DNA from: Phoronis australis
Taxonomy: Eukaryota; Phoronida; Phoronidae
DNA: 64,000 nt
NCBI GenBank assembly: GCA_002633005.1
Contig: NMRA01000452.1
Coordinates: 160,270 to 224,269 of the forward strand
Direction of reading: 5' to 3'
Shown here: positions 35,835 to 48,599 of the stretch, in pieces
How positions within the stretch are numbered: position 1 is the stretch's first letter
Layout: each line of letters opens with the position of its first letter
Notes under the pieces: generated by a model
What the model saw: only the letters and a program-made list of their open reading frames with translations
What the model was told of the DNA's origin: nothing
Database searches by the model: none
Program-made: the position numbers and the translations under genes

Positions 35835-38800
35835 ATTTAAAAAGGACAAAACAAAATGTCACACTTGTCAGCAATTTTGTGACCTAAATTGTAAATTTTA
35901 TTGTACCTATTTTCAACACAAAACAAATATTTGGCTTTTACATGGCGATGACCTTATCATTATCAGACTGAAGCAGTGTTGTGGTGAAATTGGTTTGGAC
36001 ATGCTCTGCAACAGAATAGAATGTTGTACTATTTTTTTATTCCATGAGACGTAAGTAGTGCTCAGATGCTTTTCCATGTTCAAAGTTTGTACGGCTGCTA
36101 CTGCCTGGCATAGTTTAGAAAAGCTGTAGGCATTCATAGCAGCCTTCGAAAAAGGGAAAAATTGTTTTTGTCACTTTTTGTCACTTTCATGCCAATATTC
36201 GTTTTACTTCACATCTCTAAAAGTTATAAATTTTCACTTTTAGACACCCATGCTCTGCTTCACGCTCTCCTATTATTGAGACTTTGAAAGCACCCTAGTT
36301 TTTGTAAGCACTCGTCTCGCGTGAATTTGAGCTCCCAAAATTTGTAGACTCTTACCTCACTACATAGTTACGCCAATGTTTTCTTGGACTCTGTCCGTGA
36401 AGCCCCATGCTTGGCTTAATCACCGTGTGATTTTTAAGGTTCTCGATTCAACCCAAGTAGACATGTGCAGTAGATACATTTGCGAAAGAGCGTCAAAATC
36501 TCACTAATTTTGTTGAAAAATATTTAATGTTTCCTGAGCAATGTTTTCAAGTGCTTACCACATTTTAAGATGTCTGATGACAGCTGCAGTGTTGAACTGA
36601 TTTTGATACCTTAATTCAGCATCTATAAGGTGAGTGGATACATTTTTTGAAAAAAAATGAAACGACTGAATTTCCCTCGTCTTTTGTATTGTGGATTAAG
36701 TTGGTGATGTTGTTACTGGAGGTGAATAATAGTTACAAAACAGTCATGACAAGAGTGGTGCTTGTACTTGGATGTGGGCAAGCCACTGCCAAACGTAATC
36801 GCAATATTTTACAATTAATTTTGTATTAAACTAAGCTAAGTATTGTAGGACTGCAACGCAAACGCTGTAAACCAAGGTTGAACTTTTATAATCTTGCTGA
36901 AGCCTGGCATTCTGGGAGGCTTATGCTTTGAATTTCCCCACATTTTACTCGCATATTTCAAGCAGTTTCTTGTTGCAGTGGTCTGCAAACATTCGTTTGA
37001 AGCTAGGGTAGATGACAAATTGCTTGTTTCTAGGGATTATCATACTCTGCTGTATTGAATTGGTACAAATCTCTGACATAGATTGTCAACTGCTGTTAGT
37101 TCTGTTGTTACCCACCAGGTGGTTGACCTGCATGTTAACTGCTAGCAAATAAATTTCGCAGCCTAGTCCAGTTGTAGTTAGTCATGCTCTGCACAGTGTG
37201 ACCGTGTTCAGTTTTTCAAGGAGCTAATCTGTTGGTAAATTCCAACATCTACCTTTTCGAAATGTACATGGTAAAGCTTTGATCTGGCGCCCTCAACTTT
37301 TGTTTGATGACCTGGTAGTATCTGAAGTTGAAACGCACGTATCTGAACACCTATTCAGAAAACTAGCAAGTAAACAGATAGGGGTCGGGTTTTTTGCTGC
37401 CAAAAATGGAAGGGCCCAGGTTTAAGATGGTCAGGACACCAGTCATTTGTGTCCTGTGTGGGAGACCCTCATTTTTTGCAAACAAATACGTCACATTTTT
37501 ACTGTACTAGGCACAAAGTGGAAGGACAATTGGGATAACTCAGTAAAACGAGATAGATGTGTAGATGATTAGGAGGAACAATAAGCGCATGTAATTAAAG
37601 CAAGCATTAGCATCAGTTGGCCGTTGTGTACATTTATTGATTTCCCAATTTTAATACAGCTGAAGATGATGTCGAGACAACAGTAACTCTGGCAATGTAC
37701 TCATGGACGATAGTGGTGCCCTCTTGTGAGCAACACTCATGGATAACAATATTTTGGCATTGTGCTGTGGGTGACATGGTTCCTTTTCGTTGAGGAAAGC
37801 CTGTTAAGTGACATAGTAGTCCACATGCGTGGATAACTCGCCATTAACGCATTAGAACACGTAGCGTCTCCAAAATTGTTTTTTAGTTGTATTGCACTTG
37901 TGAAGAGCATATTAAGAGTAACAATTTCTTCCGTGAAAGATATGTTTTAAAACCAAATTAATACTTTTCTACGTTCAAATAGTTTGCCGCTGCTACCTTT
38001 GAAAAATGTTCCGTTTAAGGCTGTGTTGTTAAAGCACTGATTGATGAAGCTGGGGAATTATGACGTTGACTCGTTGGAAATAGGTGATATTTCACCTTAC
38101 TGAAGTATGTGAAGTTTGCTAGACCTTAATTGAACTGACTTTAGGCGGTGACAGTTTTGTACTCTTGCATTATGTCATCTAAAAACGTCCGGTGTTGACA
38201 ACAAAACCCTTCAATAGATTTATGGATAGCAATATATCTATAAAACACTCGTGTATAATACTAGTTAAAAAATACTCTGGTAGATGGATAAAATGGTTAT
38301 TGACGACGACGTTCTATTTTTCTTGTCATCCGTAGCTATTTCCCACACAAGTGCTATCCACCTGTGCATATTTAAATAGTTTTATCCGGCAGTGTGGGCA
38401 GTGTGCACACGTACTTTTGTATAACTCTAAAGAACACAGCTATGGAGAACAATATCTGAAAGTTTTTACACTGTAGAGAACACCCTTGCGTGTTACTGCA
38501 TTAGAATGCTGTTACTAGCAGTGGTATTATTGTGGCACATTCTTGAATAGCAATAGTTCAAGAACCACTTGTGAACAACACTATGCAGTCAGTTGTACCA
38601 GTGCCTAGTTTTTCAACATGGCGGAGTGGAACCTTTCTGTTAAGTCGCATCCTCTCAACAGGGAGAATTACTCTTCAACCTAATTACTCCAGTGCTGTCC
38701 AAACACAATGGGAGTTTAATGAAATCTACATAGTCGAATTAACTGGCGTTGGCTTGGACTTCATTCTAGCTCATTAGAACCGTTCACCATGGTTACCGTG

Positions 38801-41381
38801 TGTTGTCAGATTCGTTGATAGGCTTTTGAAAGATGTTTGATTTGTCGAGCTGCTTTCAAATGGTAAAAAAAAACTGATTAGAAATTCAAATATTCGTAGT
38901 TGTCTTAAGCGACATCCGCTGATGTCATTGTTGTGTGCGAGCATTGGCTTTCTAGCAAATATCGGCTGTTTGGTTTAGTACCTCATAAATATTGAGATCT
39001 TCTTGTCTCTGTTTTGCCTGTTAGAAGGCGTATAGAACTTAAGTGACCACGGTGACCAAAAACGATCGAAATTCACAGGATTTGACCTCTTTCACGGAAT
39101 TAGAGATTTCAGATGGAATTTACTTATTTCAGTAGCAGACATCTTAAAGTTCATATTTTTGGTTGTTAATTACTAAAAATTAAGAACATAGCTCATCAAA
39201 TTCCACAATTCTGGGCACAAATCAATCGACATTTCACAGCAGACATGTCAATGTTCTCCACGGCCTACACTTAGCACGGTAACTGTTCTGTTTGTACATG
39301 GGGCTCGGGACATGCCCTCATCAGGGACTCACTCTCTGATACAGGGCTGCCAGCTGGTACAGGTTTACCTGGATGTCAGGCACTTTAAGGGCAGAAAAAT
39401 GGTTATGTAGGGGCTGTAAAACGTAAGTGGTTTTGAACTTTTAATACTCTTTAAAAAACTGAATGTTGAAAATAGCTTTAAAGACGCCAGCACTTTGGAG
39501 CACACAATATGGCCGACAGGTGAACAGTCACAAGAATAACTATTTTTGTCTTCCACTAGCATGTTTTTTTTTTGCTTTGTAGTTGTCATAAAGCATTATT
39601 TGGTAAAGTTTCCACTACTTGTAGTTATCAGCCTTTTAAAAATGGAAAAAGTGACAATTTTGGCAATTATTTTTATGTTAAATAACTGGATAATTTCCAT
39701 AGTCAGACAGGTATGTTGATATGACCACCAGGTGGCGCTAAAGTCTTTACCAGCTAGCCAGTGGCTGCTTATTGTTGATTCTTCCTTATCAGTTTCATTA
39801 CGGTACATTTACTACGCCACTAAACCCCCTCCCCCAACTTTTCTTTCGATGTTACTTCAAGCGCCCACTATATCCGGTCTTAACACTCCAAGGAAAATCA
39901 ATCAATATTATGAAACAGGACACAAATCCACTTGGGGAATTTAGAATTAAAACACTGGTGTTGCTTTCTTGTCAACCCTGGCCGGTGTTGTCGCTTGAAT
40001 TGTGTTGTTTCATTGTGTGGATGTGGTTAACACCATCCCGTTGATGAAATGTCCGCTTTTGGTCACTAGTTTGATATGACGTGCCTGCATTTTGAGAACC
40101 AATTGATGCCCGTTATTCAGTGGAGAAAATTAGCTCTCGAAATGCGGGTCTTTTACATCAGACTTTTGTTCAAATCAATTCGTGCTCTCTTGGTAAATTT
40201 GGATTGAGGGTTCTGTCACATGTCTACAATGCTGGTTACTTGTCCAGCTATACTGGGCCAAGTTGTGTTCATGGCAAATAGTATTGGTAATGATAATAAA
40301 AAAGATCAATCTTAATAACTGTATTGATATGATAATAACAAGATGACAGGAGTGCACTATATCTGTGGGTTTGTTTTCATTCTGAAATATGCCTGTTGGA
40401 ATTAAAAACCTTCAGGGGGGGGTTAGCCCTTTGGCCTGGCATTCCACACTTACGTCAACTGACCGTGTGGACATCAGAGTTCCTGGCTTGAAGAATTGAC
40501 CAGTCACTTTCCCGGGAATCTTGAAAGTTTGCCTGAAGTAGATCTGACCTTGTCATCTTGAGTGGCGACTAGTCCAGTGTCTGGCGCTGCGACAGAGTGT
40601 AGGACGAGGATTGAAGCATTGATGTTACTTGGCAGTGACTCACTGACTCACTTTTCTTGAAGTGCTTCCTCCTGTCTGTGTTGGTTGATCTGCACTTCAC
40701 TAGATACTCTGTGTTGAAACACAGTAATTGCTTGTCTTGACTTGTATTGATTTTTGTGGTCAGCGATTAGAACAGACCTTCCTCCAACCATCCTGTTGCA
40801 TTAAAAGTAAAAAATTTAAAAACCTTTCATGTTTCTGAATATGTTCATACATGTATTATGAGATTTGAGCGAGGCGCTGTTGTAAAATATTGCCTTTTTT
40901 CATCGTCCACTTAAGTTTTACGTAGATTTTGGTCGTACCATCATGAGTTGCTGGTGTGTTCGTAGTTGCACCGGACACGTTTTCTAACGTCTCTGCCAGC
41001 TATGATATAGGAGGGGTCTTATTTATGCTGGTCATGATGTCACTTGTATGGTGTGAGGTATGGTGGTGTCTGGCTGGTCCACCAGGTGGTGTGATTAGTG
41101 CGGACATGACAATACAGTCGTGTTTGATGATTTTGTGTCTTCAGTCACCAGATGGGCTTTCACACCATGGGTTTAAACAGTGGAATGACCTTCAATAGTT
41201 ATCTCCCCCAGGCATGGTTGTAATAAACTCAAGTGCAATGTGGTATTAATGATACAGTTGATTTTCTCAAATGATTAACTAAACAGACAACGAATGCTTT
41301 AGTAAATGTGTCATCAAATAGTGAGACTGTATTGAGGTAACAATATCAATAGCGAATGTGCTTCTACTTTGTCCGTTTCAG
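35835..41381. other. LARP4 intron, no further exon recognised
   Basis: AT-rich intron sequence. A lone transposon end, CAATGTTCTCCACGGCCT at 39249, resembles the left end of the element at 14534. The polypyrimidine stretch and acceptor at 41360-41381 (CTTTGTCCGTTTCAG) close the intron. Confidence 0.6.
39249..39266. mobile_element. solo terminal-repeat relic related to the element at 14534
   Basis: CAATGTTCTCCACGGCCT matches CAGTGTTCTCCACGGCCT at 17 of 18 positions. No matching right end was found downstream, so only a fragment remains. Confidence 0.5.
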
Positions 41382-41475
41382 GTCAGTACAAAAGGTCTTA
41401 ACCCCAATGCCAATGAGTTCCACTCTAAAGCAGACGCTGGCTCCACATGGCAACAGCCAGTAACAAATGGAGAAG
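41382..41475 (+). CDS. LARP4: LARP4-like exon 2: PAM2 motif (residues 20-51)
   Basis: 94 bases between a good acceptor (TTTCAG) and donor (GTGAG), entering in phase 0 and leaving in phase 1. It encodes VSTKGLNPNANEFHSKADAG and on to VTNGEG. GLNPNANEF (residues 24-32) is a PAM2 motif, the peptide that docks into the MLLE domain of cytoplasmic poly(A)-binding protein. Vertebrate LARP4/4B have a variant with Trp at the key aromatic position (LNPNAKVW); here the position is Phe, the canonical PAM2 residue. The usual proline two residues after Phe is replaced by Ser. This exon is the common acceptor for both candidate first exons. Confidence 0.95.
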
Positions 41476-41993
41476 GTGAGTTGTTATGCTACTTCAAGCG
41501 TTGTTATGATGTAACATGTCGTTTTCTTTGGAAGGATGTTGAGAATACATCACGTTTGTTTACAAGTGACCCATCTATTGGAATCTCTTGGCAAAATTTT
41601 CCCACTGTCACCATCCTACTTGGTTTTATTCTTGCGCAGCGTGCAAGTCATAAGTCTGCCTAGAAAAGTATACAACTATTCTTGTGTGCTGTATGATTGT
41701 GAACGTTGTGGTTGTGGCAAGTTTTTTTTTTAAATTGTACATCTGGGAATTACACGTCAATAATTGATATTTTTATCTAGATATCCTGGTTTTGACATTT
41801 AATTTCAAATTTCGTCCTGAAATTTTCAAAGCAGTAAATGTTGACCTGGGAATTTTCCCTGTGTAGTAGGCAAAAAATGTTAGTATTTAAGCGCAAAAGA
41901 GTTCTTTAATATTATTCAATTCAAAAATGCTGTGTATGAGTGCGTGTGAATTGATAAGTGTTCCTCTATTCAAAACTTGTGTTGTTCCCTCAG

Positions 41994-42125
41994 GTGTCAC
42001 TCTGATGAATGGCGACGGAGGCACGTCTAGTCCACCAACGCCATCTGGTGACCCCGATTACTCCACGTTGAACGGCAATCAGGACTCGCAGAGCGTGGCC
42101 AGTGCAGACTCCGAATCAGGAGGAG
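41994..42125 (+). CDS. LARP4: LARP4-like exon 3: Ser/Asp/Gly-rich linker (residues 51-95)
   Basis: 132 bases, entering in phase 1 after TTCCCTCAG and leaving in phase 1 before GTACGA. It encodes a low-complexity acidic linker (GVTLMNGDGGTSSPPTPSGD... through SQSVASADSESGGG) between PAM2 and the La motif. No fold is expected; Ser-Pro and Thr-Pro pairs could be phosphorylation sites. The equivalent linker in vertebrate LARP4 is longer and includes an extra SWHEIA-type segment not seen here. Confidence 0.93.
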
Positions 42126-44274
42126 GTACGATAGCCGTTGTTTGCTGGGTCACGTGACCACACAATGACGAGATAGTACTTCATGCCATTTTAAGGCGTA
42201 GCCACACAGTGTTCAGTTACTTTTTGTTTGGACGAAAAAAAGAATAAAAACGGTGCGCAGTAAAGCAGTTGTGGAGAAATGTGAGAGTCGTAGGAGTATC
42301 AGCTTGTTTACGTTTTGCGCTAAATTGGCCTGCGGTGCTTCTCATGGTAGTACTCAAGGAGACGGGGTCAACCTTAAACTTGTGCCAATAGATATTGGTA
42401 CCTACACAGACGTCCCTCCTCTTACCGCAGTCTAGGCCACTTTTCACCTAAAAATGGAGACTCGAACTTGTTCCTCACTCAAATTTTGAAGTGATTCCCA
42501 GGTTTTTAAGAAGCCAAGAACCCTAGTAGCAGACGAGCTAACACTTGTTTAATAGCAAATAAATAAAAAGCGTTTTGGCGTGGGTTGACTTTAATTGCGT
42601 CTGGTCAGTAAGGGCTGTTTTTATTTCTACAACACATTTTAATTTGGTTTTGTATTTGAAATACAACATTAAAGGGACAGTATCACTGTACGTCTTCATA
42701 TCGTATCTTTAGGATTGTTGGATGGATGGACATTTTGAAGTTATTAGCTTTGACCAGAGCCATAGAAGTGTGATATTACAAATTGCCAATTATCACCATT
42801 GTTAGCCAGACATTTGCTGAAATCATGTCGGGGACTTTCTCACTTAAATTCGCATAAAAATACTCTGCCATTTAGTATAGAGTCAGATTTAGGTCAATGG
42901 TATAATGTTATGGTTACGACCGCGAAGGTTCCCAATTTGACTATTCTCAGACAAATCACTTGCCTCGCCAACAATGTCACTTTAAAAGAGTGGGCAGATG
43001 TTAGGTAACTCATTACTATATGTAGGTGACAGACAGTTTCATGTTTACTGCGGTGTTCATAGCATTAATACAACAGTATGGTGTTTAACAGGTGTCTTTT
43101 CATGGTTGTCCGATCAACTTCCTTATTGCTAATTTATTCATCTTGTGTTCTACAAGACCTGATAGTCAAGTGGCGAGAAACAAACTATCCCAGTGCGTTG
43201 TGTCATTTTGGGCTTGTCTGTTGTCACCACAAAATTGTACATCTGGGAATTGCATGTCAACACTCAAACGATTAGCATGTCGTGATTGTCGTTTTGTAGG
43301 TCAAATCATTTGGATAGTTTTCAACCTCCCTTTTTAATAGCTATTTTATGAAGTGTATTCAGGTTGTTGAAAAGAAGTTTTGAACCAATATTTTAAAAAA
43401 TCCATAATTTAAGAAACAAAATATTTTTGTCACTGATTTTCTTAGCTAAAGTTTTCACATTTTTCCTCAATAAAGCATTTTCAATTGTATGAAATACATG
43501 TTTTTCTAAGTGGTCTCGGTATCGGTTGCTTACGTTAGCATTTAAGATGCGAAATTGTTGGAAAAGTAAAAAGTTTTCAATATCTGAAATAGTTGAATTT
43601 TTGCTGCTTACTTGTGCTATATTTGTAATGTAATGTTAAGTTCTATTTGTTTATATGCTTTAGTGGTAATAGTTTTATCTTCATAGTTCAGGTTCCACAC
43701 ATCCCTATGTAGTTGTGTTTTTGATTTTTGCCAACTGAGATACTGGTTATTTAAAGTTGCTGGCCTGAGCTTGGCGAAGGAGGTGTTTGTAACTCAAATT
43801 AAACAATTGTTGTACATTAGACATCAAAACAAATCGTCTTTTATCTTTTTACAAAACATCCCAAAGGTACGTGTACTTGTATTCTCAGACATTAATCATG
43901 GACAATTTTAACCGGTATCCCCAGAAAGTCTGTGGACAAATTCAAAACTGTGATACCTCAAAAATTCCTTTCTAATTTCAATTCAAAACAAATCATAATT
44001 GTAAAAAAGACGAGATTCTACAACTGAAATGCAGGTTTCTGTATCAACATTTTTTCAAGTGATAACTGTATCTGATTGGAAGAACACTTGCTTTGTAATG
44101 TCTAGAGAATCCTGCTGTATCATTGTAATTTGACCCAAGACATGTCACTCGGGAGTAAAAGACATTGTGCGAAATGGTAGGCACTGCTAGTAATGAAAGG
44201 TAATAATCCTAGAGTGACTAGTGTCATCTTGCCAACACACAATTAGCTAATGGCTGTGCATGATTTGTTTACAG

Positions 44275-44350
44275 ACATTGCCCAGGACAACAATGAACTT
44301 ACAGAGCTAAAGAGTATGTTACTTCACCAGCTAGAATACTACTTCTCAAG
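44275..44350 (+). CDS. LARP4: LARP4-like exon 4: start of La motif (residues 95-120)
   Basis: 76 bases following TTTACAG and ending before GTGAG, phase 1 in, phase 2 out. It encodes DIAQDNNELTELKSMLLHQL followed by EYYFSR. QLEYYFS (113-119) is the signature first helix of the La motif, whose Gln and Tyr residues contact RNA 3' ends in La protein. Both tyrosines are kept here, whereas human LARP4, as I recall it, reads QLEFCFS. That may mean RNA recognition is more La-like. The arginine codon is split across the intron. Confidence 0.96.
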
Positions 44351-44396
44351 GTGAGTTTTGTACACGGACTCCACCACAGGGGTCACCGAGTGTTGT

Positions 44397-44517
44397 GTTA
44401 GCTGACCTGTAGGTTGTGAGAATACTCATCGCAGTGTCCTGTTGGCTAACCTGCAGGTTGTGAGTCTGACACTGCGCATTATTCCAATAGCTGACCTGTG
44501 GGTTATGGAAATGGCAC
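44397..44517. repeat. degenerate tandem repeat in LARP4 intron 4
   Basis: Three diverged units containing AGCTGACCTGTAGGTTGTGA or close variants, spaced about 55-60 bases apart. Confidence 0.5.
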
Positions 44518-46435
44518 TGCACCTTCAGCCAGCTGTAACTTTATGGGGACCCGTGTCCTGTGAAGTGACGTGTCAGGGAGAAAACCTGCTTTGACAGTGA
44601 GAATTTGAAAAATGATCCTGGCTTGTTCACTAATTATACCAAAGCTTTCAGTGTCTAAAATTACTGATTGACTTTACAGCGTCGCGTATGTAACCCTCCC
44701 TCGAAAAATAAAACCATTTTCCTGGTCACACCTAGATAACGGATAAAAATAAAGTCGAGTATTGCTGTTGCCAGGTAGATAATTATAGATAACTGAGAGT
44801 CACAAAAATACACCTCAAAAATAGACTTTCAGGGTCGCAATAAATGAGATATTTTTGACTGTTTTTTGTGAAGACCATTGATCTGCTCACTGGGACATGT
44901 ACTGTAAGCTCAACTTGTACCAGGAGCCTGTTCAGAAAGACATCGTAGGTGTATTTTCCTGAAAATTATCCAATACCAGGCCGGTGGGCGTAGTTTTGGT
45001 GACTGCTAGTTTTGAAAATCTGGTGGATTGTTCTATTTCAATACATATGTGATACGTTTTTTGATGTAAGATTTTCTTTATTTTAACAAGACATTTTATT
45101 TTGGGTTCATGATTTCATTCAAATGGCTGTCATTTAGCCAGGTACTGAATGACTGTAACCAACCATATTGGCGCAATGTTAAACTTAATAAGTACAAACT
45201 AAGAATCCATGTAACATGTACCCACAGTACTTTCACATTTCCGTGCGTTGAGAAACAGTCTTGAGTGAATAGTTAATGATAGTTATTTTCTTTAAATTGC
45301 GTCATACAATGTTTGACACAGTTTCTGAAAATGCACCCACCTTTCCGCAAATACGCCCATTTGATATTTTTGAAAGTCCAGTTTCCGAATATCCACCCTT
45401 GGGCCAATTTTTGTGGATTCTTAGTACAAGTCATTTCTGCTTGTTTGAATATTTCAGCGCTCTTTCAAAAAAGCAAATGAATATTTAAAAGTGTTTACTT
45501 CATAAATAAATCACTGAGCAAAAGCTTGTATGTGTGTTGGTTGTTAAGTCATTTAATTCCATGTCTGCAGAGTCTGCTTTTATTCTTCGTGTTCAATGCC
45601 CGTCACGAACTGTGCGGACTATATTCCCTGACATGTGTTTGTGCTTTTTATCAGCGTCCTGACATTTAAAAGTCACTTAGCAGCCTCTCGTGGACACGAG
45701 AGGATGGCAGCGTTGTTCAGTCATGTTTGTACTGCTTGGTCTAGTGCAGGAAATGTATTAGCGCAGATTGGCCCTTCGTTTGTCTAGTAATGACAGTGGG
45801 GGATGATCGTCTATAGCTTGAACAAATACCGGTTCTGTTTGCACAGTGTAGACTGCTCCATCTCCACACTCACACCCTCATTAACCACTAATTAATTTCC
45901 CGGTGGCAGAATCAGTTGATGTGTCTGCTGGGAGATAAAAAGTTTTGTCTCGGGTTGACGTGTCGCACGATTGTATGGTTTCTAAGTTAATTCGTGTACC
46001 ACGCGACGCGCGTCAGAATTTTCCTTTTCTGGAAACATTTGTAGTGGGTGGATCACTGTAATAAATTTTGCCCTAGGCGTTGTTGATTGCCTGTCGTGTG
46101 CTTTTAAATGATGTGTCTGCGGCCAGATTAAGTGAAATTAGTTTACGTGTCGCACAGTTGTGTAATGTCTGGTTTTGAGTTAATGTGTGTACCACTGCGT
46201 GACTCCTGACACATGTCAGCCGTGTCCTTTTCCATTACCGTGTTCATCAACTAGAAAACCGCTGTGTCATGTGACCACTTAAAGTGGCACTCCAACACTG
46301 CTGGGGTTTTCACTACGACTTCCGTAGCCAGGTCGCTTACTCAAAGACACTCATGCCCAGGGGTAACAGAATAAAGGTGTTTTGACTTCAATTTTTCACA
46401 TAAAAGCGACTCGGGCGATGAGGAATTAAATTCCT

Positions 46436-46586
46436 GGGCCCAGTTGCATAAAAGTTATACGCTGTGTAGCAACAATGACGTCGCGTTATCATGCGTCACG
46501 TTGTTATTGTTGAACAATGATCCTGACGTCATGCAACGATCAAACTTATCCAGCGGGTAACTTTGAAGATTTATGCATCCCAGCCC
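46436..46586. mobile_element. hairpin MITE with GGGCCCAGTTGCATAAA-type ends
   Basis: The left end GGGCCCAGTTGCATAAA and the reverse complement of the right end GGGCTGGGATGCATAAA match at 12 of 17 positions. The 151-bp interior is itself partly palindromic (ACAATGACGTC... against GACGTCA...CATTGT). No coding capacity. Ends of the GGGCCC...TAAA kind are common in animal PIF/Harbinger-type MITEs, so that is the likeliest group, but no target duplication was confirmed. Confidence 0.5.
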
Positions 46587-48208
46587 TGATGAATATGATC
46601 CCCTTCCTGAACTGCTCCGTAGCATTTTTGCCGTTCATGTGAACGTAGTACGAAAGCATTTATAGTACGTGGATTTTGGTATTGCCTCACCTCAGCCGTG
46701 CACATGGGTACTGTAGTTTTCAGGTTTTCTGTGGCTTCAGCTTCGTCCTTTGAAAGTCACATACGTTGATTGTAGATGAAGTTACACATCAATTGTAATG
46801 ACTGTTTTCTAGTCGCACTAAATGAGCAGAAGACAGTAACTTGTGTTTTTTCTGTAGAAAAATTATTTCGTGTTAATTACATGTTTCCATCGTGAAAATC
46901 AAATCTTGCTCGCCGCTAGTGCAGAGCAAGAACACGTAAATGACGAAATTATCAGTTGCATCGATCTGTGAACAAATCATGGTGCGAGACCCTTGCTTAT
47001 CTCTAGTAACAGTCAGTCAAATGGCAGGGAATTCATCAGCGATCACAACCTATTAATTTCTCTGTGGGATCCTGTTCATGTGAACTTCATGGATATACGT
47101 TGATTTTTCACTTACTTAGCACACAAGGTGAACTGGTGAAATTTTAGTTTGTGAAATTCATTGACAAAGGTAATGATTAAGAAAATATAGGCTCTTGGCT
47201 TGTCTTGTGCTGTTGATATGTCAAAAAACAACCTTTGGTAAGGTTTCTATTGAAGTAAGGTATTCGGCTTGAAAATTTGATAAATTACATTTTTGTTAAT
47301 TATATTTTCTGTGGTGCAACCAGTTGTTCTCTATCTCAACCTGTGTTTTTCATCAGCCATTTTCCTGACATGTTTCAGTTAGAGCTCTGGTACAGGGTTT
47401 GCTAGGTTCCTGTGGCAGATAGCCTTTGGAAAGATTTCTTATTCGCCTAAGCATAATGGAATTACTGGATATGAAATTTCAATAAATATTTAATCCCCCA
47501 TCTATTGCCTATGGGTGTCCCTTAGTAAATTGCTCATGTCCGACTGATTTGCCTCTGAAACAGTTGTTTCCAGTTAATGAGTTTGGGCAAAAACAATCTT
47601 CAGAATGCCGAGATGTCATCGCCTAATTTCCTGACTTCAGTTTCCATTTAGTTCATTTGATGGTGCATGATCCTGTCCTCAGTGCTTCCTTACAAAATCT
47701 GCGAGAGTCACAGCTCGCCTTTATTGCTCGCTCTGGCGTGTAATGTCCCTCGATCAACGGAGATGTAAAATCAATTGTCATTCGTGTTCCATATCACTTG
47801 TCTAGGCACAAGTGATCGTAATGCAATCTGATTACAGCAGATTAAATTGTTGCTGTCTCGAGCCTGGCTACGACTGTTTTTACGCTTTGAATGAGACATA
47901 ATTATTGATTGATTCACAATGTGGCCTTTTTCGTTGACTAACATTCCCCCATTGGCTTGGAATCCTTTCAGCTCACATGTCTGTTGCACTATGCAATGGT
48001 CTTTACCTAAATCCACACCATGTCTTGCTAATAGTGTTGTACACAATCTGTTCACCCAACTGACGTTTCTTCATTATACTAATTCTTCGTAAATAATGCA
48101 GACACTGAGAAAAGCTATTTCAGGAGAATTGTAGCAATTAGCGTCTAAGGGCTCTATGTATTGTGGACATGTAGTCACCGCCTAATATTGTTTTGGTCGT
48201 AAAATATA

Positions 48209-48256
48209 TATGTGTGTGCGTGTGCGTGTGTGTGTGCGTGCGTGCGTGTGCGTGCA
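48209..48256. repeat. (GT)n/(GCGT)n microsatellite
   Basis: About 48 bases of TGTG and GTGCGTGC in LARP4 intron 4, some 200 bases upstream of exon 5. Confidence 0.92.
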
Positions 48257-48462
48257 GTAAACATTGGATGTTTTTGTAGCGAACTTCACTGAGCACACAA
48301 TTGTGGTTTTCTGGTCAACCATTCCGAGTTCACAAAATACTTGTCTTAGTTGCGGTCTTGCGTTCCTTAAAATATATTGCCAAGTAGGACCGCCTACTAT
48401 TCTGGTGTGGTTACGTGCATGCGCACAGTCGCCATCATTCATGCTCATGTTTCTGTCCACAG

Positions 48463-48599
48463 AGAGAACCTGAACCATGACTCATACCTGGTCTCACAGA
48501 TGGACAGTGACCAGTTTGTGCCCATCTCGACTGTGGCCAAGTTCAACCAGGTCAAGAAGCTGACCAGTGACCTTAGCCTCATTGTGGATGTACTCAGGG
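48463..48599 (+). CDS. LARP4: LARP4-like exon 5: La motif core (residues 120-166)
   Basis: 137 bases after TGTCCACAG, phase 2 in and phase 1 out, with donor GTGAG at 48600. It encodes [20 protein letters not shown] and on to VDVLRG. NLxxDxYL and [11 protein letters not shown] are diagnostic of LARP4-family La motifs; the motif IxxVxxFxxVKKLTSDxxLI forms the winged-helix core. The acidic residue in NLNHD corresponds to an RNA-contacting aspartate in La. The acceptor region reads CAGAGAG, so an alternative AG lies two bases downstream but would break the frame. Confidence 0.97.
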
